64,000 nucleotides of DNA from JAWOLE01 sp963815655 (GCA_963815655.1 CAWFHK010000001.1:2728001-2792000); one strand, 5' to 3'. Positions 23,633-33,487 are shown, counted from the first letter of the stretch. Numbers and translations: made by a program. The notes: a model not told the origin generated them from the sequence alone.

Positions 23633-23971
23633 ATGCCGTCCGCTCCGAAAGACGCCCCGCAGCTCGAAGGGGCCGTTCTCGCTTCCGATCTTGCCGCGCT
23701 CCAGCCGGGCGCGGTGGTCAGCCGCACGCTCATCAAGAAAGCCTCGGGCACGGTCACGGTGTTCGCGTTCGACGCGGGAGAGGGGTTGAGCGAGCACACG
23801 GCGCCGTTCGACGCGCTCGTCCTCGGCCTCGAAGGCGACGCGGACATCACGATCTCCGGCGCATCTCATCGCGTCGGCGCCGGGCAGCTCCTGAGACTCC
23901 CGGCGGGGAAACCGCACGCCGTCAAGGCCGTCACGCCGTTCAAGATGCTCCTCGTCATGATCCGGGAATAG
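23633..23971 (+). CDS. small cupin-domain protein
   Basis: A 112-residue single cupin. GLSEHTAPFDALVLGLEGDA corresponds to cupin motif 1 (G-x5-HxH-x3,4-E-x6-G, here with only one His and no clear Glu), and LRLPAGKPHAVKA to motif 2 (P-x4-H). Partial loss of metal ligands suggests a binding or non-canonical role. GGAGGAG lies upstream of the ATG. Confidence 0.8.
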   Translation: MPSAPKDAPQLEGAVLASDLAALQPGAVVSRTLIKKASGTVTVFAFDAGEGLSEHTAPFDALVLGLEGDADITISGASHRVGAGQLLRLPAGKPHAVKAVTPFKMLLVMIRE

Positions 23972-24009
23972 CCGGGGTCGAGGAGAGCACGCGGTAAACT
24001 GGCCGGTCC

Positions 24010-25644
24010 ATGGAACCGCAATCCCCGACGCCGGCCTCGGCGGCCACGCCTTCCTACGACGTCGTCATCATCGGGGGGGCGGTGGCGGGGGCTTCGACGG
24101 CGATTCTCCTGAAACGGAAGATGCCGAGTCTCAAGCTCCTCGTCGTCGAGAAGACGGACCGATTCGACTGGAAGGTGGGAGAGTCCACGGTCGAGATCTC
24201 CGCCTACTTCCTGACGCGCGTCCTGAAGCAGTACGACCACCTCTCGCGCGAGCAGCTCCCCAAGCAGGCGTTCCGCTACTGGTTCGTCAACGACAAGGTC
24301 ACCTGCCTGCGGGAGGCCTCGGAGGTCGGCCCGACGCAGCTCGCGCGCACGCCGTCGTTTCAGCTCGACCGTTCGAAGCTCGACGAGCACCTGCTGAAAG
24401 TCGCCGGGGAAGAAGGGACCGAGGTCTGGCGCCCGGCGCGCGTCGTCGCGTTCGATCTCGGCAATGGCGACGGCTCGGGCAACCGCGTCACCGTGGAGCG
24501 CGAGAACGGAGAGCGCGTCGAGGTCTCCGCGAAGTGGATCGTGGACGCGAGCGGGCGGCACGCGGCGCTCGCCCGCAAGCGCGGGGGCGTCACGCCGATC
24601 GAGTCGCATCCGATCTCCGCGATCTGGGTGCGGTACCGGGGCGTCAAGGACATGGACGGCCCGGAGGTCGCCGGGACGGACCCGTCGGATCCGTTCGCGC
24701 GCGCCGTCCTCGCGTCGCGGCGGCTGGCGACCAACCACTTCACGGGGTGGGGTTACTGGATCTGGTTCATCCCGCTCAAGGACGGCGAGACCTCCGTCGG
24801 CCTCGTCTGGGACAGGAGGCTCGTCACGCCGCAGGGGGCGACGCCGCTCGAGAAGCTGCAGCGATTCCTCGAGGCCAACCCGCTCTGCCGCGAGCTCCTC
24901 GAGCACGCGACGCCGGCGGACGGGGATTGCCGCTCCTACGGCCACCTCCCCTACCTCGTGGACAAGTTCATCGGCCCCGGCTGGACCTGCGTCGGAGACG
25001 CCGGCGGCTTCCTCGACCCGTTCTATTCGCCCGGCCTCGACCAGATGGCCTTCTCGGTCCACGCGCGCGTGGACCTCATGGCGAAGGCGCTGTCCGGCGT
25101 CCCGCTGGAGGAGATGGAGAAGGCCTACGCCGAGCACAACCGCTGCTACTCGCGCTACTTCCGGTATTTCTACGAGTCGATCTACAAGGACAAGTACTAC
25201 GCGATGGGCGACTACGACACGATGACGACGGCGTTCCTGCTCGACACCGGCCTGTATTACGCCGCGGCGATCCTGCCAGTGTACCGCTGGTCGCACGACC
25301 GTCTCGGGTTCCCCCCGTACTACCAGGACGGCGCCGAGATCGGCTACTACCCGATCCGCTTCTACAACCGGCGCCTCGCGGCGATCGCGAAGCGCAAGAA
25401 GGCGCTCGGCATCTACGGCAACCACAACGCGGGCCGGCGTCCCGGCTTCGTCGGCTTCTCGGTGCGATCCTCTTTCCTCGTGATGATCGCGCACGGCCTC
25501 CTGCGCTGGGGGAAGGCGGAGCTCGCCAACGCCTGGACCTACGTCGTCAAGCCGCGGCCCCTTTCGGTGTCTCGTCCCGAAGAGAGGTCCGCTGCAGGGA
25601 CGCTGGAGAGCACGAAAGCAGATCCTTCGCGGAGCCTGCCCTGA
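24010..25644 (+). CDS. flavin-dependent halogenase-like FAD oxidoreductase
   Basis: A 544-residue protein. VVIIGGAVAGAS near residue 22 is the GxGxxG FAD site of the tryptophan-halogenase superfamily. RFDWKVGEST carries the Lys expected at the active site (K in the K-xGES motif). YWIWFIP near residue 248 fits the WxWxIP signature that distinguishes halogenases from monooxygenases. CVGDAGGFLDPFYSPGLDQ is the second FAD motif. The substrate is unknown; small aromatic or carrier-bound compounds are halogenated by relatives. The last ~12 residues (TKADPSRSLP) are encoded by an intergenic repeat that has run into the gene's end. A PLP aminotransferase follows. Confidence 0.8.
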   Translation: MEPQSPTPASAATPSYDVVIIGGAVAGASTAILLKRKMPSLKLLVVEKTDRFDWKVGESTVEISAYFLTRVLKQYDHLSREQLPKQAFRYWFVNDKVTCLREASEVGPTQLARTPSFQLDRSKLDEHLLKVAGEEGTEVWRPARVVAFDLGNGDGSGNRVTVERENGERVEVSAKWIVDASGRHAALARKRGGVTPIESHPISAIWVRYRGVKDMDGPEVAGTDPSDPFARAVLASRRLATNHFTGWGYWIWFIPLKDGETSVGLVWDRRLVTPQGATPLEKLQRFLEANPLCRELLEHATPADGDCRSYGHLPYLVDKFIGPGWTCVGDAGGFLDPFYSPGLDQMAFSVHARVDLMAKALSGVPLEEMEKAYAEHNRCYSRYFRYFYESIYKDKYYAMGDYDTMTTAFLLDTGLYYAAAILPVYRWSHDRLGFPPYYQDGAEIGYYPIRFYNRRLAAIAKRKKALGIYGNHNAGRRPGFVGFSVRSSFLVMIAHGLLRWGKAELANAWTYVVKPRPLSVSRPEERSAAGTLESTKADPSRSLP

Positions 25645-25735
25645 GCGAAGCCGAAGGGCTCAGGATGACCTCGGGGTTCGATCACCCGATCACCCGATCA
25701 CCCGATCGCAGATCACCCGATTCCCGACCGGGGGT
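25612..25735. repeat. dispersed TGTCATCC-type element and short tandem CACCCGAT units
   Basis: GCAGATCCTTCGC to GGGCTCAGGATGACC is the inverse form of the TGTCATCCTGAGC...GGATCTGC element. It is followed at 25680-25725 by ATCACCCG repeated about five times. The element overlaps the 3' end of the halogenase-like gene. Confidence 0.8.
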
Positions 25736-25747
25736 ATCTTCCTCCAA

Positions 25748-26920
25748 ATGAAGATCGAGACGTTCGCCCTGGAGCGGTGGATGACGGCGTGGGAGACGAA
25801 GACCCCCTTCGACATCGCCGAGAGCGGGATCTTCCCGATGAACGCGCGGGAGCTGCTCGCCTTCGAGCCGGAGCAGGAGCGCGGCCCGATCCTCGAGCGC
25901 CTCCTCGACCTGCGCCTAGGCTACAGCGAGGCGCCGGGGACCCTCGAGCTGCGCTCGCTGATCGCGGCGACGTATCGCGAGACGGGCCCCGAGGAGATCC
26001 TCGTCACGACGGGCGCCATCGAGGCGAACTTCCTCCTCTTCAACGCCCTTCTCGAGCCGGGCGACCACGTCGTCGCGGTCTATCCCGCCTATCAACAGCT
26101 CTACAGCGTCCCGCGGGCCATCGGCTGCGACGTGGCGCTCTGGAAGCTCCGACCGGAGACCGGCTTCCGCTTCGACCTGGACGAGCTCGAACGGCTCGTG
26201 ACGCCGAGGACGCGCCTGATCGTGATCAACACGCCGCACAACCCGACCGGCTCGATGCTCTCCGCCGACGACCTGAGGCGCATCGACCGGCTCGCCTCCT
26301 CGGTCGGAGCGCGGGTCCTCTCCGACGAGGCGTACCGCTGGCTCGAGATCCCTGGAAGCGAGCCCCTGGCGCCGCCGATGCGCAACCTCGGGAGCGGGAA
26401 CATCAGCGTCGGGACGCTGTCGAAGCCCTTCGGCCTCCCGGGCCTGCGGATCGGCTGGATCGCGGGGCCCTCCGACCTCGTCGCGAGGTGCTGGGCGACG
26501 CGCGACTACGTCTCCCTCTCCCCCGGCAAGCTGAACGACGCGCTCGCCGTCCTCGCCTTCAAGCACCGGGAAAAGATCGTCGAGCGCACGCGGGCGATCG
26601 TCGGCCGCAACCTCGAGACGGCCCGCGCCTGGTTCGCGGGGCAGGCCGGCGTCGTGTCGTGGACGCCTCCCCGCGGAGGCCTGCTCTCCCTGATGGGTTA
26701 CGCCCTCGACATGCCCTCCCTCGATCTGGCGAATCACCTCGCCGAGAAGTACGGCGTCATGCTCGCGCCCGGCTCCGCGTTCGGAATCGAGCACCACCTG
26801 CGCATCGGCATCGGCCAGGAGCCCGAGACCTTCGCCGAGGGCCTGCGCCGGACCTCCGCCTGCTTCGCCGACCTCCGCGCCAACGGCACTCTCCTCCGGC
26901 GGATCCCCGCCGCGACCTGA
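25748..26920 (+). CDS. PLP-dependent class I/II aminotransferase
   Basis: A 390-residue fold-type I enzyme. Landmarks: LGYSEAPGTLELRSLIA, ILVTTGAIEANFLLFNALL (phosphate-binding loop), VINTPHNPTGSML (the Asn that contacts PLP), LSDEAYRW (Asp and Tyr) and SVGTLSKPFGLPGLRIGW, with the Schiff-base Lys in LSK and the phosphate-binding Arg in LRIGW. The N-terminal FERWMTAWE-type start resembles capreomycidine synthase and relatives, so a beta- or gamma-elimination/cyclisation chemistry is possible as well as plain transamination. Its position after a halogenase-like gene suggests joint action on an amino-acid-derived metabolite. Confidence 0.85.
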   Translation: MKIETFALERWMTAWETKTPFDIAESGIFPMNARELLAFEPEQERGPILERLLDLRLGYSEAPGTLELRSLIAATYRETGPEEILVTTGAIEANFLLFNALLEPGDHVVAVYPAYQQLYSVPRAIGCDVALWKLRPETGFRFDLDELERLVTPRTRLIVINTPHNPTGSMLSADDLRRIDRLASSVGARVLSDEAYRWLEIPGSEPLAPPMRNLGSGNISVGTLSKPFGLPGLRIGWIAGPSDLVARCWATRDYVSLSPGKLNDALAVLAFKHREKIVERTRAIVGRNLETARAWFAGQAGVVSWTPPRGGLLSLMGYALDMPSLDLANHLAEKYGVMLAPGSAFGIEHHLRIGIGQEPETFAEGLRRTSACFADLRANGTLLRRIPAAT

Positions 26921-26938
26921 GTCTCGTCCCGAAAATCC

Positions 26939-27298
26939 GCCCCAGCGTCGGTCCGCCTCCCTCGTCGGCACGCGACGGCCTGGCCGCGACAGAAATTCCG
27001 GGCCGTCGCTGGTCGCTCGGTCGCAGAAGCAGTCAGGCAACGGCAAGGTCTCGGTGTGCTCCCTCGCTCATCGCCTCCTCCGGAAGGCGGCCCGCCGCCG
27101 TGGCTTCAAGCCGGCACGAGCCGGACTGAGAGCCCCGGAGCCGGCGGCGTTTCCCGGAGTCGGTGATGGGTGACGAGCATGGATCGCCATAACCGGAACC
27201 TCACTGCCACTGCGAGGAACCCTCAGCGCCCGCAGGTCCTGTCCATTGCGGCAGGCGGGCGCGTGCCGACGGAGGGAAACGGCGCCGGCTCCGGGGCG
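26939..27298 (+). repeat. dispersed ~370-bp inverted-repeat element, copy B
   Basis: A left box (26939-27020, CGCCCCAGCGTCGG to GGCCGTCGCTGGTCG) and a right box (27225-27298, CAGCGCCC to CTCCGGGGCG) are imperfect inverted repeats of each other, both containing the block GTCGGCACGCG or its complement. The centre shares GTGTGCTCCCTCGCTCATCG and CGGAGTCGGTGATGGGTGAC with copy C at 54095. It contains no gene. It lies directly before the PadR operator. Confidence 0.75.
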
Positions 27299-27340
27299 AG
27301 TTCTTCGCCCCTATCCAGAAACCTCCCGGCGGCGCCGACG

Positions 27341-27386
27341 TATAGACTGTCTGTAGGGCGGTCCTATAGACCGTCTTTAGGACGGA
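27341..27386 (+). promoter_or_regulatory. probable PadR operator, two direct repeats with internal dyads
   Basis: TATAGAC-GTCT-TAGG-CGG occurs at 27341 and again at 27365, a 24-base spacing, each with a TATAGAC/GTCTxTA dyad. The pair ends five bases before the PadR start codon. PadR repressors bind such dyads and usually control their own operon. Confidence 0.8.
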
Positions 27387-27391
27387 AGGTG

Positions 27392-27724
27392 ATGGAACCG
27401 ACGCCGGCCAATCTGCTGCAGGGGACGCTCGATCTGCTGATCCTGAAGGCGCTGACCCTCTCGCCGCTGCACGGGCTCGGCGTCGCGCGGCGCATCGAGC
27501 AGATTTCCCGGCGGACGTTTCAGGTCAAGCCCGGATCGCTCTTCCCGGCGCTCCACCGCATGGAGCAGGCCGGATGGCTGACCTCATCCTGGGGAGAATC
27601 CGAGAACGGCCGCCGGGCGAAGTACTACCGGCTGAGCACGGCGGGCCGCCGTCAACTGAAGACCGAGACCGAGGAATGGGGGCGCGTCTCGCTCGCCATC
27701 GCCTCGGCGCTCAAGGCGACGTAG
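27392..27724 (+). CDS. PadR-family transcriptional regulator
   Basis: A 110-residue winged-helix protein; ATG 27392 follows GGAAGG and the repeated operator. The family signature is present throughout: LLQGTLDLLILKALTLSPLH, GLGVARRIEQISR, FQVKPGSLFPALHRMEQAGW, ENGRRAKYYRLSTAGRRQL and the C-terminal dimerisation helix. In Acidobacteriota such proteins precede ADOP permease genes, as here with a 7-base gap. The pair likely forms one operon repressed by PadR. Confidence 0.92.
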   Translation: MEPTPANLLQGTLDLLILKALTLSPLHGLGVARRIEQISRRTFQVKPGSLFPALHRMEQAGWLTSSWGESENGRRAKYYRLSTAGRRQLKTETEEWGRVSLAIASALKAT

Positions 27725-27731
27725 GGACGCG

Positions 27732-30387
27732 ATGCCGCTTCCGGCGCGACTGGCGAGCCTCTGGCGCAACCTCTTCCGCGGCGCCCGGGTGGATTCCGAG
27801 ATCGACGAGGAAGTGCGCGCCTACGCCCGGATGTTGGAAGAGGAGAAGGTCGGCTCGGGGATGACCGCGGAGGAAGCCCGGCGCGAGGCTTCGATCGAGA
27901 TCGGGGGGATCGAGCAGGTCAAGGAGAGCGTGCGCGACGCGCGACTCGGGACCTTCCTCGGAACCGTCGGCGGCGACCTTCGCTACGGCCTTCGCTCCCT
28001 GGGGAAGAACCCCGGGTTCGCGGCCGCGGCGGTGACCGCGCTCGCGCTGGGCATCGGCGCCACGGCGGCGATCTTCAGCGTCGTCAACGCGGTGCTCTTG
28101 AAGCCGTTTCCCTACCGAGACCCCGACCGGCTCGCCGTCATCCTTCACCGGCGGATCGACCCCGTCGCTCCCGCGAACTTCCTCGACTGGCGGCGGCAGG
28201 CGACGGCCTACGAGCGGATGGGCGCGGCGGACCTCTGGGTCCCGAACCTGACGGGCGGCGCGCAGCCGGAGAGCGTGCAGGCTCTCCGGGTGACGTCGGA
28301 CATCCTCCCGATGCTGGGAGTCCGGCCGCTCTACGGGCGCGTCTTCCTGCCGGAAGAGGAGGAACCCGGCAGGGAACACGAGGTCGTGTTGAGCTACCGC
28401 CTCTGGCAGAGGCGCTATGCCGGCGACCCGAAGATCCTCGGGCAATCGGTGCACTTGAACGGCGAGCCCCACACGGTCGTCGGGGTCATGCCGAAGGGCT
28501 TCGACTTCCCGCCGTTCTGGGCGACGGGAACCGAGCTCTGGGCGCCCGACGTCCTCGCTCCCCGCGCCGCCAACCGCGGAGGGCAGAGCCTCCGGGTGTT
28601 CGCGCGCTTGAAGCGCGGGGCGACGCTCGACTTCGCGCGGGCCGAGATGGCGGCGATCACCGGGCGCCTGGAGAAGGAGTTCCCCGGCTCCAACCGCGAC
28701 GTGACCGTCACTTCGCTCAAGGAGACCGTGGTCGGAAACGTCCGGCCGGCGCTCCTCGTGCTCCTGGCGGCGGTGGCGTTCGTCCTCCTGATCTCCTGCG
28801 CCAACGTCGCCCACATGCTGCTCGCGCGCGCGGCGGCGAGAGAGAGGGAGGTCGCGGTCCGCGCCGCTCTCGGGGCCAGCCGCTCCCGGATGCTCCGCCA
28901 GTTCCTGACCGAGAGCCTCGTGCTCGCGCTTCTCGGCGGCGCCGGCGGAACGCTTCTCGCCCTGTGGGGAACGCACCTCCTCGTCTCTCTCGGCCCCGAG
29001 CAGCTCCCGCGCATCGAGACCGTCGCTCTCGACGGCCGCGTGCTCGCCTTCACGCTCGCGATCTCGCTTCTGACCGGGATCGCGTTCGGTCTCGCGCCGG
29101 CCCTCAAGGCCTCCCGGCGCGACCTGACGGAATCCCTGCGGGAAGGAGAGCGGGGCGCGATGGAGGGAACTCGGCGCAGCCGCCTGCGCAACGTCCTGAT
29201 CGCTTCGGAGTTCGCGCTCGCCCTCGTGCTGCTCGCCGGCGCCGGGCTCATGATCCGGTCGTTCGTCGCCCTGGAGTCGATCGACCCCGGGTTCGATCCG
29301 CGCCGCGTCCTGACGCTGGCGGTTTCGGTGGCCGGCAGCGGCGAGGCGGCGCCGCGGAACCGGGCCGCCTTCTACCGGCAGGTCCTCGAACGGATCCGCG
29401 CGCTCCCCGGCGTCGCGTCGGCGAGCGCCATCAACCATCTCCCGCTCGCGGGGGACATCTGGGGATGGTCGTTCTCGATCGAGGGGAGGCCCCTCCCCGC
29501 GCCGGGAGAGAGCCCCGGCGCCGCGTACCGCGTCGTGCTTCCCGGCTATTTCGCGGCGATGCGGAATCCCGATTCTGCGCGGCCGCGACATCGCCGGGAG
29601 CGACGACCTGCGGGCGCCCGGCGCCGTCGTCATCAACGAAGAACTCGCCCGGCGCCACTGGCCGGGCGAAGACCCTCTCGGCAAGCGCATCACCTTCGAC
29701 GACCAGGACAAGAACCCCTCCTGGCTCACCATCGTGGGCGTCGTGAAGAACGCCGTGCGCGACGACTGGGCGGCGGCGCCGCAGGGCGAGATCTACCTCG
29801 CCTATCTGCAGCAGCGCCGTTACCTGGAGGCGCCGTCGTCCCAGTACACCTACATGACGCTCGTCCTCCGGACGACCGGGGATCCGGCCTCGCTCGCGCC
29901 GGCGGTCCGGCGCGCGGTCTGGTCCCTCGACCGGGGCGTCACCATCTCGCAGGTCCAGACGATGGAGGAGGTCGTGAGCCAGGCCAACGCGAGGCCCCGC
30001 TTCTATGTGCTGCTCCTCGGCACGTTCGCGGCGGTCGCGCTCATCCTCGCGGCGGTCGGGATCTACGGCGTCATCAGCTATTCCGTGTCACGCCGCCGGC
30101 ACGAGATCGGCCTGCGGATGGCCCTCGGCGCCGGGCAGCGGGACGTCCTCGCCCTCGTCGTCCGTCAGGGAATGCGCGTCGCCCTCGCGGGCGCGGGCGC
30201 CGGGCTCGCCGGAGCGCTCCTCCTGACGCGCCTGATGTCCACCCTTCTCTACGGCGTGGGCTCCACCGACCCGGCGACCTTCGTCGCCGTCACGCTCACG
30301 CTGATGGCGGTCGCGCTCTTCGCCAGCTACATTCCCGCCCGCCGCGCCGCGCGCATCGACCCGCTCGTCGCGCTACGGCACGACTGA
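27732..30387 (+). pseudogene. ADOP-family (MacB/FtsX-like) permease, interrupted by a +1 frameshift
   Basis: The frame from 27732 encodes a typical ADOP permease: a cytosolic N-terminal EIDEEVRAYARMLEEEKV segment, LRYGLRSLGKNPGFAAAAVT, LALGIGATAAIFSVVNAVLL, a periplasmic domain, then LLLAAVAFVLLISCANVAHM, AAREREVAVRAALGASRSRM and a second FtsX core. At about 29565, CGGAATCCC should read CGGATCCC. After the extra A, the correct sequence (IPILRGRDIAGSDDLRAPGA, VVINEELARRHWPGE and onward) continues in the next frame to TGA 30387, with a complete last membrane domain (RRRHEIGLRMALGAGQ, YIPARRAARIDPLVALRHD). One base restores an ~884-residue protein, so assembly error is possible. Confidence 0.88.
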
Positions 30388-30394
30388 AGGAAAG

Positions 30395-30428
30395 AGTTTC
30401 AGGTTTCAGGTTAGTTTCAGGTTTCAGG
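30395..30428. repeat. GTTTCAGG short repeat
   Basis: Three closely spaced GTTTCAGG units lie between convergent genes. The same word cluster appears at 53242-53268 and in the long hairpin at 63489-63555. Confidence 0.75.
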
Positions 30429-30461
30429 AAGCGCCCGGTTTGGGTCCCTGACACCTGACAC

Positions 30462-30875
30462 CTACTTGAGGGCGTCGGCGCCGGCGCGGGCGCACTGGCC
30501 GTCCTGGGCGCCCGCGCCGCCGGAGAGGCCTATGGCGCCGACGGTTTTTCCGTCCATCACGAGAGGGACGCCTCCCTCGACCGGGACCGCGCCTTCCAGG
30601 CCGAAGGCGCGAAGGCCGTCTCCCCCGGCGGCGAGCATCTCCTGAAAGACCTTCGTCGGGCGCAGGAAGAGCGCCGCCGAGCGTGCCTTGTTCATCGCCA
30701 CGGCGACGCTGCCGGTCTGGGTGCCGTCCATCTTCTCGAAGTAGACGAGGTGCCCGCCGGTGTCCACGACGGCGGCTGCCATCGTCCAGTTGTTCCGGCG
30801 AGCCTCGGCGAGCGCCGCCGCGGCCGCCTTCTTCGCATTCTCCACGCCGATCGGCATTCCATACGGGTCAGGCAT
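30462..30875 (-). CDS. GlcG/HbpS-family (DUF336) protein
   Basis: A 137-residue protein whose ATG (30875) overlaps the restored stop of the upstream large subunit (ATGCCTGA). Family features: ENAKKAAAAALAEARRNNWT, MAAAVVDTGGHLVYFEKMDG, NKARSAALF, VPVEGGVPLVMDGKTVGAIG and LSGGAGAQDGQCARAG. HbpS members bind haem; GlcG-like proteins often sit beside oxidoreductase genes. Here it is the third gene of a molybdenum-enzyme operon and may help in redox or cofactor handling. Confidence 0.88.
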   Translation of the reverse strand: MPDPYGMPIGVENAKKAAAAALAEARRNNWTMAAAVVDTGGHLVYFEKMDGTQTGSVAVAMNKARSAALFLRPTKVFQEMLAAGGDGLRAFGLEGAVPVEGGVPLVMDGKTVGAIGLSGGAGAQDGQCARAGADALK

Positions 30876-33016
30876 TGTTCTTCTCCCTGGGAAGTCCGTC
30901 GGGAGCGAGCGGCAGGCTCCGCAGCCGCGATTCCCGTGGCAGCGAAGATCGCGTTGGCGACGGCCGGCGCGAGGCCGAAGATCGGCGTCTCCCCCGCCCC
31001 GGCGGGGGGAAGGTCCTTGCGGTCGAGGATGACCGTCTCGATCCTCGGGAGATCGCGCAGGCGCGGGACGCGGTACTGCGAGAAGCGGGGATTCAGGATG
31101 CGGCCGTTCTCGAACCGGATGGCTTCGAACAGCGCGCCGCCGATCCCCTGCACGATCGCGCCTTCGACCTGGTTGCGCAGGCCGCCGGGGTTGACGACGG
31201 CGCCGCACTCGAAGGCCTCGACGACGCGGCGGATGCGGACCTGGCGGGAAGCGTCGACCTCGATCTCGGCGCACGTCGCGACGTAGCCCCCCTTCTCGAC
31301 GCCTCCGGCGATCCCGCAGCCGGTGCCGGGAGCGGCCTTGCGTCCCTTCCACCCGAACTTGTCGGCGGCGGCTTCGAAGACGGCTTTCAGGCGCGGCTCG
31401 GAGAGGTTCTTGAAGCGCAGATCGAGAGGGTCCAGGGAGAGCGCGCCCGCGAGCTCGTCCATGTGCGATTCGCGCGCGAAGTGATTCGCCGTGGCCGCGA
31501 GGCCGCGGTACGAGCCCTGGCGCAGCGGCGAGGCGGCGGGATGAAACTGGATCGCCTGGTTCGCGATCGCGTACGGCGTCGCGATCGCTGCGGGACCGGA
31601 GTTGTAGTTGTGAAACTCCCACGCCGTGATCGTGCCGTCGCGCCGCGCGCCGGAAGAGACCTCGATCACGCCGCCGGGGCGGAAATACGCCCAGGTGAAC
31701 TCCTCCTCCCGCGTCCAGACGACCTTGACCGGCCGGCCCGCCGCCTTCGCCAGCCGCGCCGCCTCGACAGCCGCGTCGCCGGTGTGCTTGCCGCCGTAGG
31801 CGGAGCCGGTGTCGGGGACCTGGACCCGCACGCGCTCCGCGGGAATGCGGAAGGCCTCCGCCAGCTCGTCCCGCACGGCGAAGGGGCGCTGCGTCCCGGT
31901 CCACACGGTCAGCTTGTCGCCGTCCCATTCCGCGACCGCCGCCCGCGGCTCCAGAGGCGCGTGCGCGATGTACTCGACCGTGTAGGTCCGCGCGAGCTTG
32001 ACCTCCGCGGACGCCATCCCTTCCTCGACGGAGCCCTTGACCTCCGGCGAACGTTCGCTCTTCTCCTCGTTCTTCTTGAGATACTCGAAGAGCTCCTTGT
32101 TGGACGGCTGCGGAGGCACCTTCCATTCGGCCTTGATGTCGGAGAGGGCGCGCTCGGCCGTCCAGGCGTCGGGCGCGACGACGCCGATGAAGTCCGCGTC
32201 CCGGACGACTTTGACTCCCGGCTTCTCCGCCTTGCGCGTGTCGGCCGAGACGAGCTTCGCCTTGAACCCCGCCGGCCGCAGCACCTTGCCGTGCAGCATT
32301 CCGGGCCGGGTCACGTCCGACGCGTACCGGTGCTTTCCCGTGACGAAGTCGCGGCCGCCCACCTTCGCGACGGCAGTTCCGGCGACTTTCCACTCGCTCG
32401 CCGGAATCAACGGGGCATCCTCGTCGATGACTTTGACGAGGCTCTGTCCGCGCGACAGCTCGCCGTACGAGATCGCCTCCTTCGTCTTCGGATTCGAGAC
32501 CCTCCCGGCCGAAGCGCCGAGCGCGGCGCGGTCCGTGTTCCACCGCCTGGCCGCGAGGTCCACCAGCTGCTCGCGCGCCGCCGCCGCCGCCCGGCGCAGC
32601 TGCGGTCCCATGGTCGGAGTGGTCCGGCTGCCGAAGGTCCCGGCGTCCCACGGGACGCGGTCCGTGTCTCCCATCACCATCCGGACCGAATCGACCGGCA
32701 CGCGCAGCTCCTCGGCAACCTGCTGCGAGAGCGACGTGCGGATGTTCTGTCCCATCTCGACCTTTCCGGTGAAAACGGTGACGTGCCCGTCCTCGGCGAT
32801 GTGGAGCCACGCGCCGAGGTCCTTCGGCAGCTCCCGTCCGCCCCGCGCGCGCCCGGACTCCTGGGCCGCCGCGGCGGGAGCGGCCAGGCAGACGAGCACG
32901 CCTCCGCCCAGGACCTTGAGGAAGGCGCGGCGGTCCACGTCGAACCAGTGGAGCCGGCCTCCCACCACGTGCTGGTTGAGCTCGCGATCGGGATCGGGCC
33001 GCGCGTCTTTCTCCAT
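30868..33016 (-). pseudogene. xanthine-dehydrogenase-family large (molybdopterin) subunit, frameshifted near the 3' end
   Basis: ATG 33016 overlaps the small-subunit stop (ATGA). The N-terminus carries a twin-arginine-type signal (DRRAFLKVLGGGVLVCLAA). The Mo-cofactor domain follows: TGKVEMGQNIRTSLSQQVAE, FGSRTTPTMG, a YIAHAPLEPRAAVAEW motif, GTQRPFAVRDEL, GSAYGGKHTGDAAVEAARLA, WTREEEFTWAYFRPGGV, FECGAVVNPGGLRNQVEGA. This is the isoquinoline 1-oxidoreductase/aldehyde oxidase branch. Near 30926 one extra G shifts the frame. Without it the protein ends RLRSLPLAPDGLPREKNNA at TGA 30868-30870, overlapping the next gene, which argues that the shift is an error or very recent. Confidence 0.85.
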
Positions 33017-33487
33017 CACGCCTTCCGCATGGCCTTCGCCGCCCGCTGGACCGCGGCCAGGATCCGGGGATAGGTCCCGCAGCGGCAGATGTTGCCGCTC
33101 ATGCGGGCGACGATCTCCTCTTCGCTCGGGTTCCCGTTTGCCCCGAGCAGGCCCGCCGCCGAGACGATCATGCCGGGCGTGCAGTAGCCGCACTGGAACG
33201 CCTCCTCCTCGAGGAACGCCGCCTGGACGGGATGGAGCCGGCCGTTTCTTCCCCAGACCCTCGATCGTCGTGATCTTCTTGCCCGCCGCCTCCGAGACCG
33301 CGGTGCGGCAGGAGCGAGCCGGGCGGCCGTCGAGGAGAACCGTGCAGGCGCCGCATTGCCCCTCGCCGCAGCCGTACTTTGTGCCCGTCAGCTCGAGCCG
33401 GTTGCGCAGAACGGAGAGCAGAGTCTCTTCCGGCGGCGCCTCCACGCGGCGCCGCTCGCCGTTGACGATCAGGTCGAACGCGCTCAT
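33016..33487 (-). pseudogene. xanthine-dehydrogenase-family [2Fe-2S] small subunit, +1 frameshift
   Basis: ATG 33487. The first half has the plant-type ferredoxin cluster CGEGQCGACTVLLDG and a later C in RSC. At ~33244 an extra A (AAGAAACGG for AAGAACGG) shifts the frame; in the corrected frame the second cluster domain reads AFQCGYCTPGMIVSAAGLLG, then NPSEEEIVARMSGNICRCGT and ends at TGA 33016-33018. All eight cluster Cys are present once corrected. It delivers electrons from the Mo site to an external acceptor. Confidence 0.87.
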
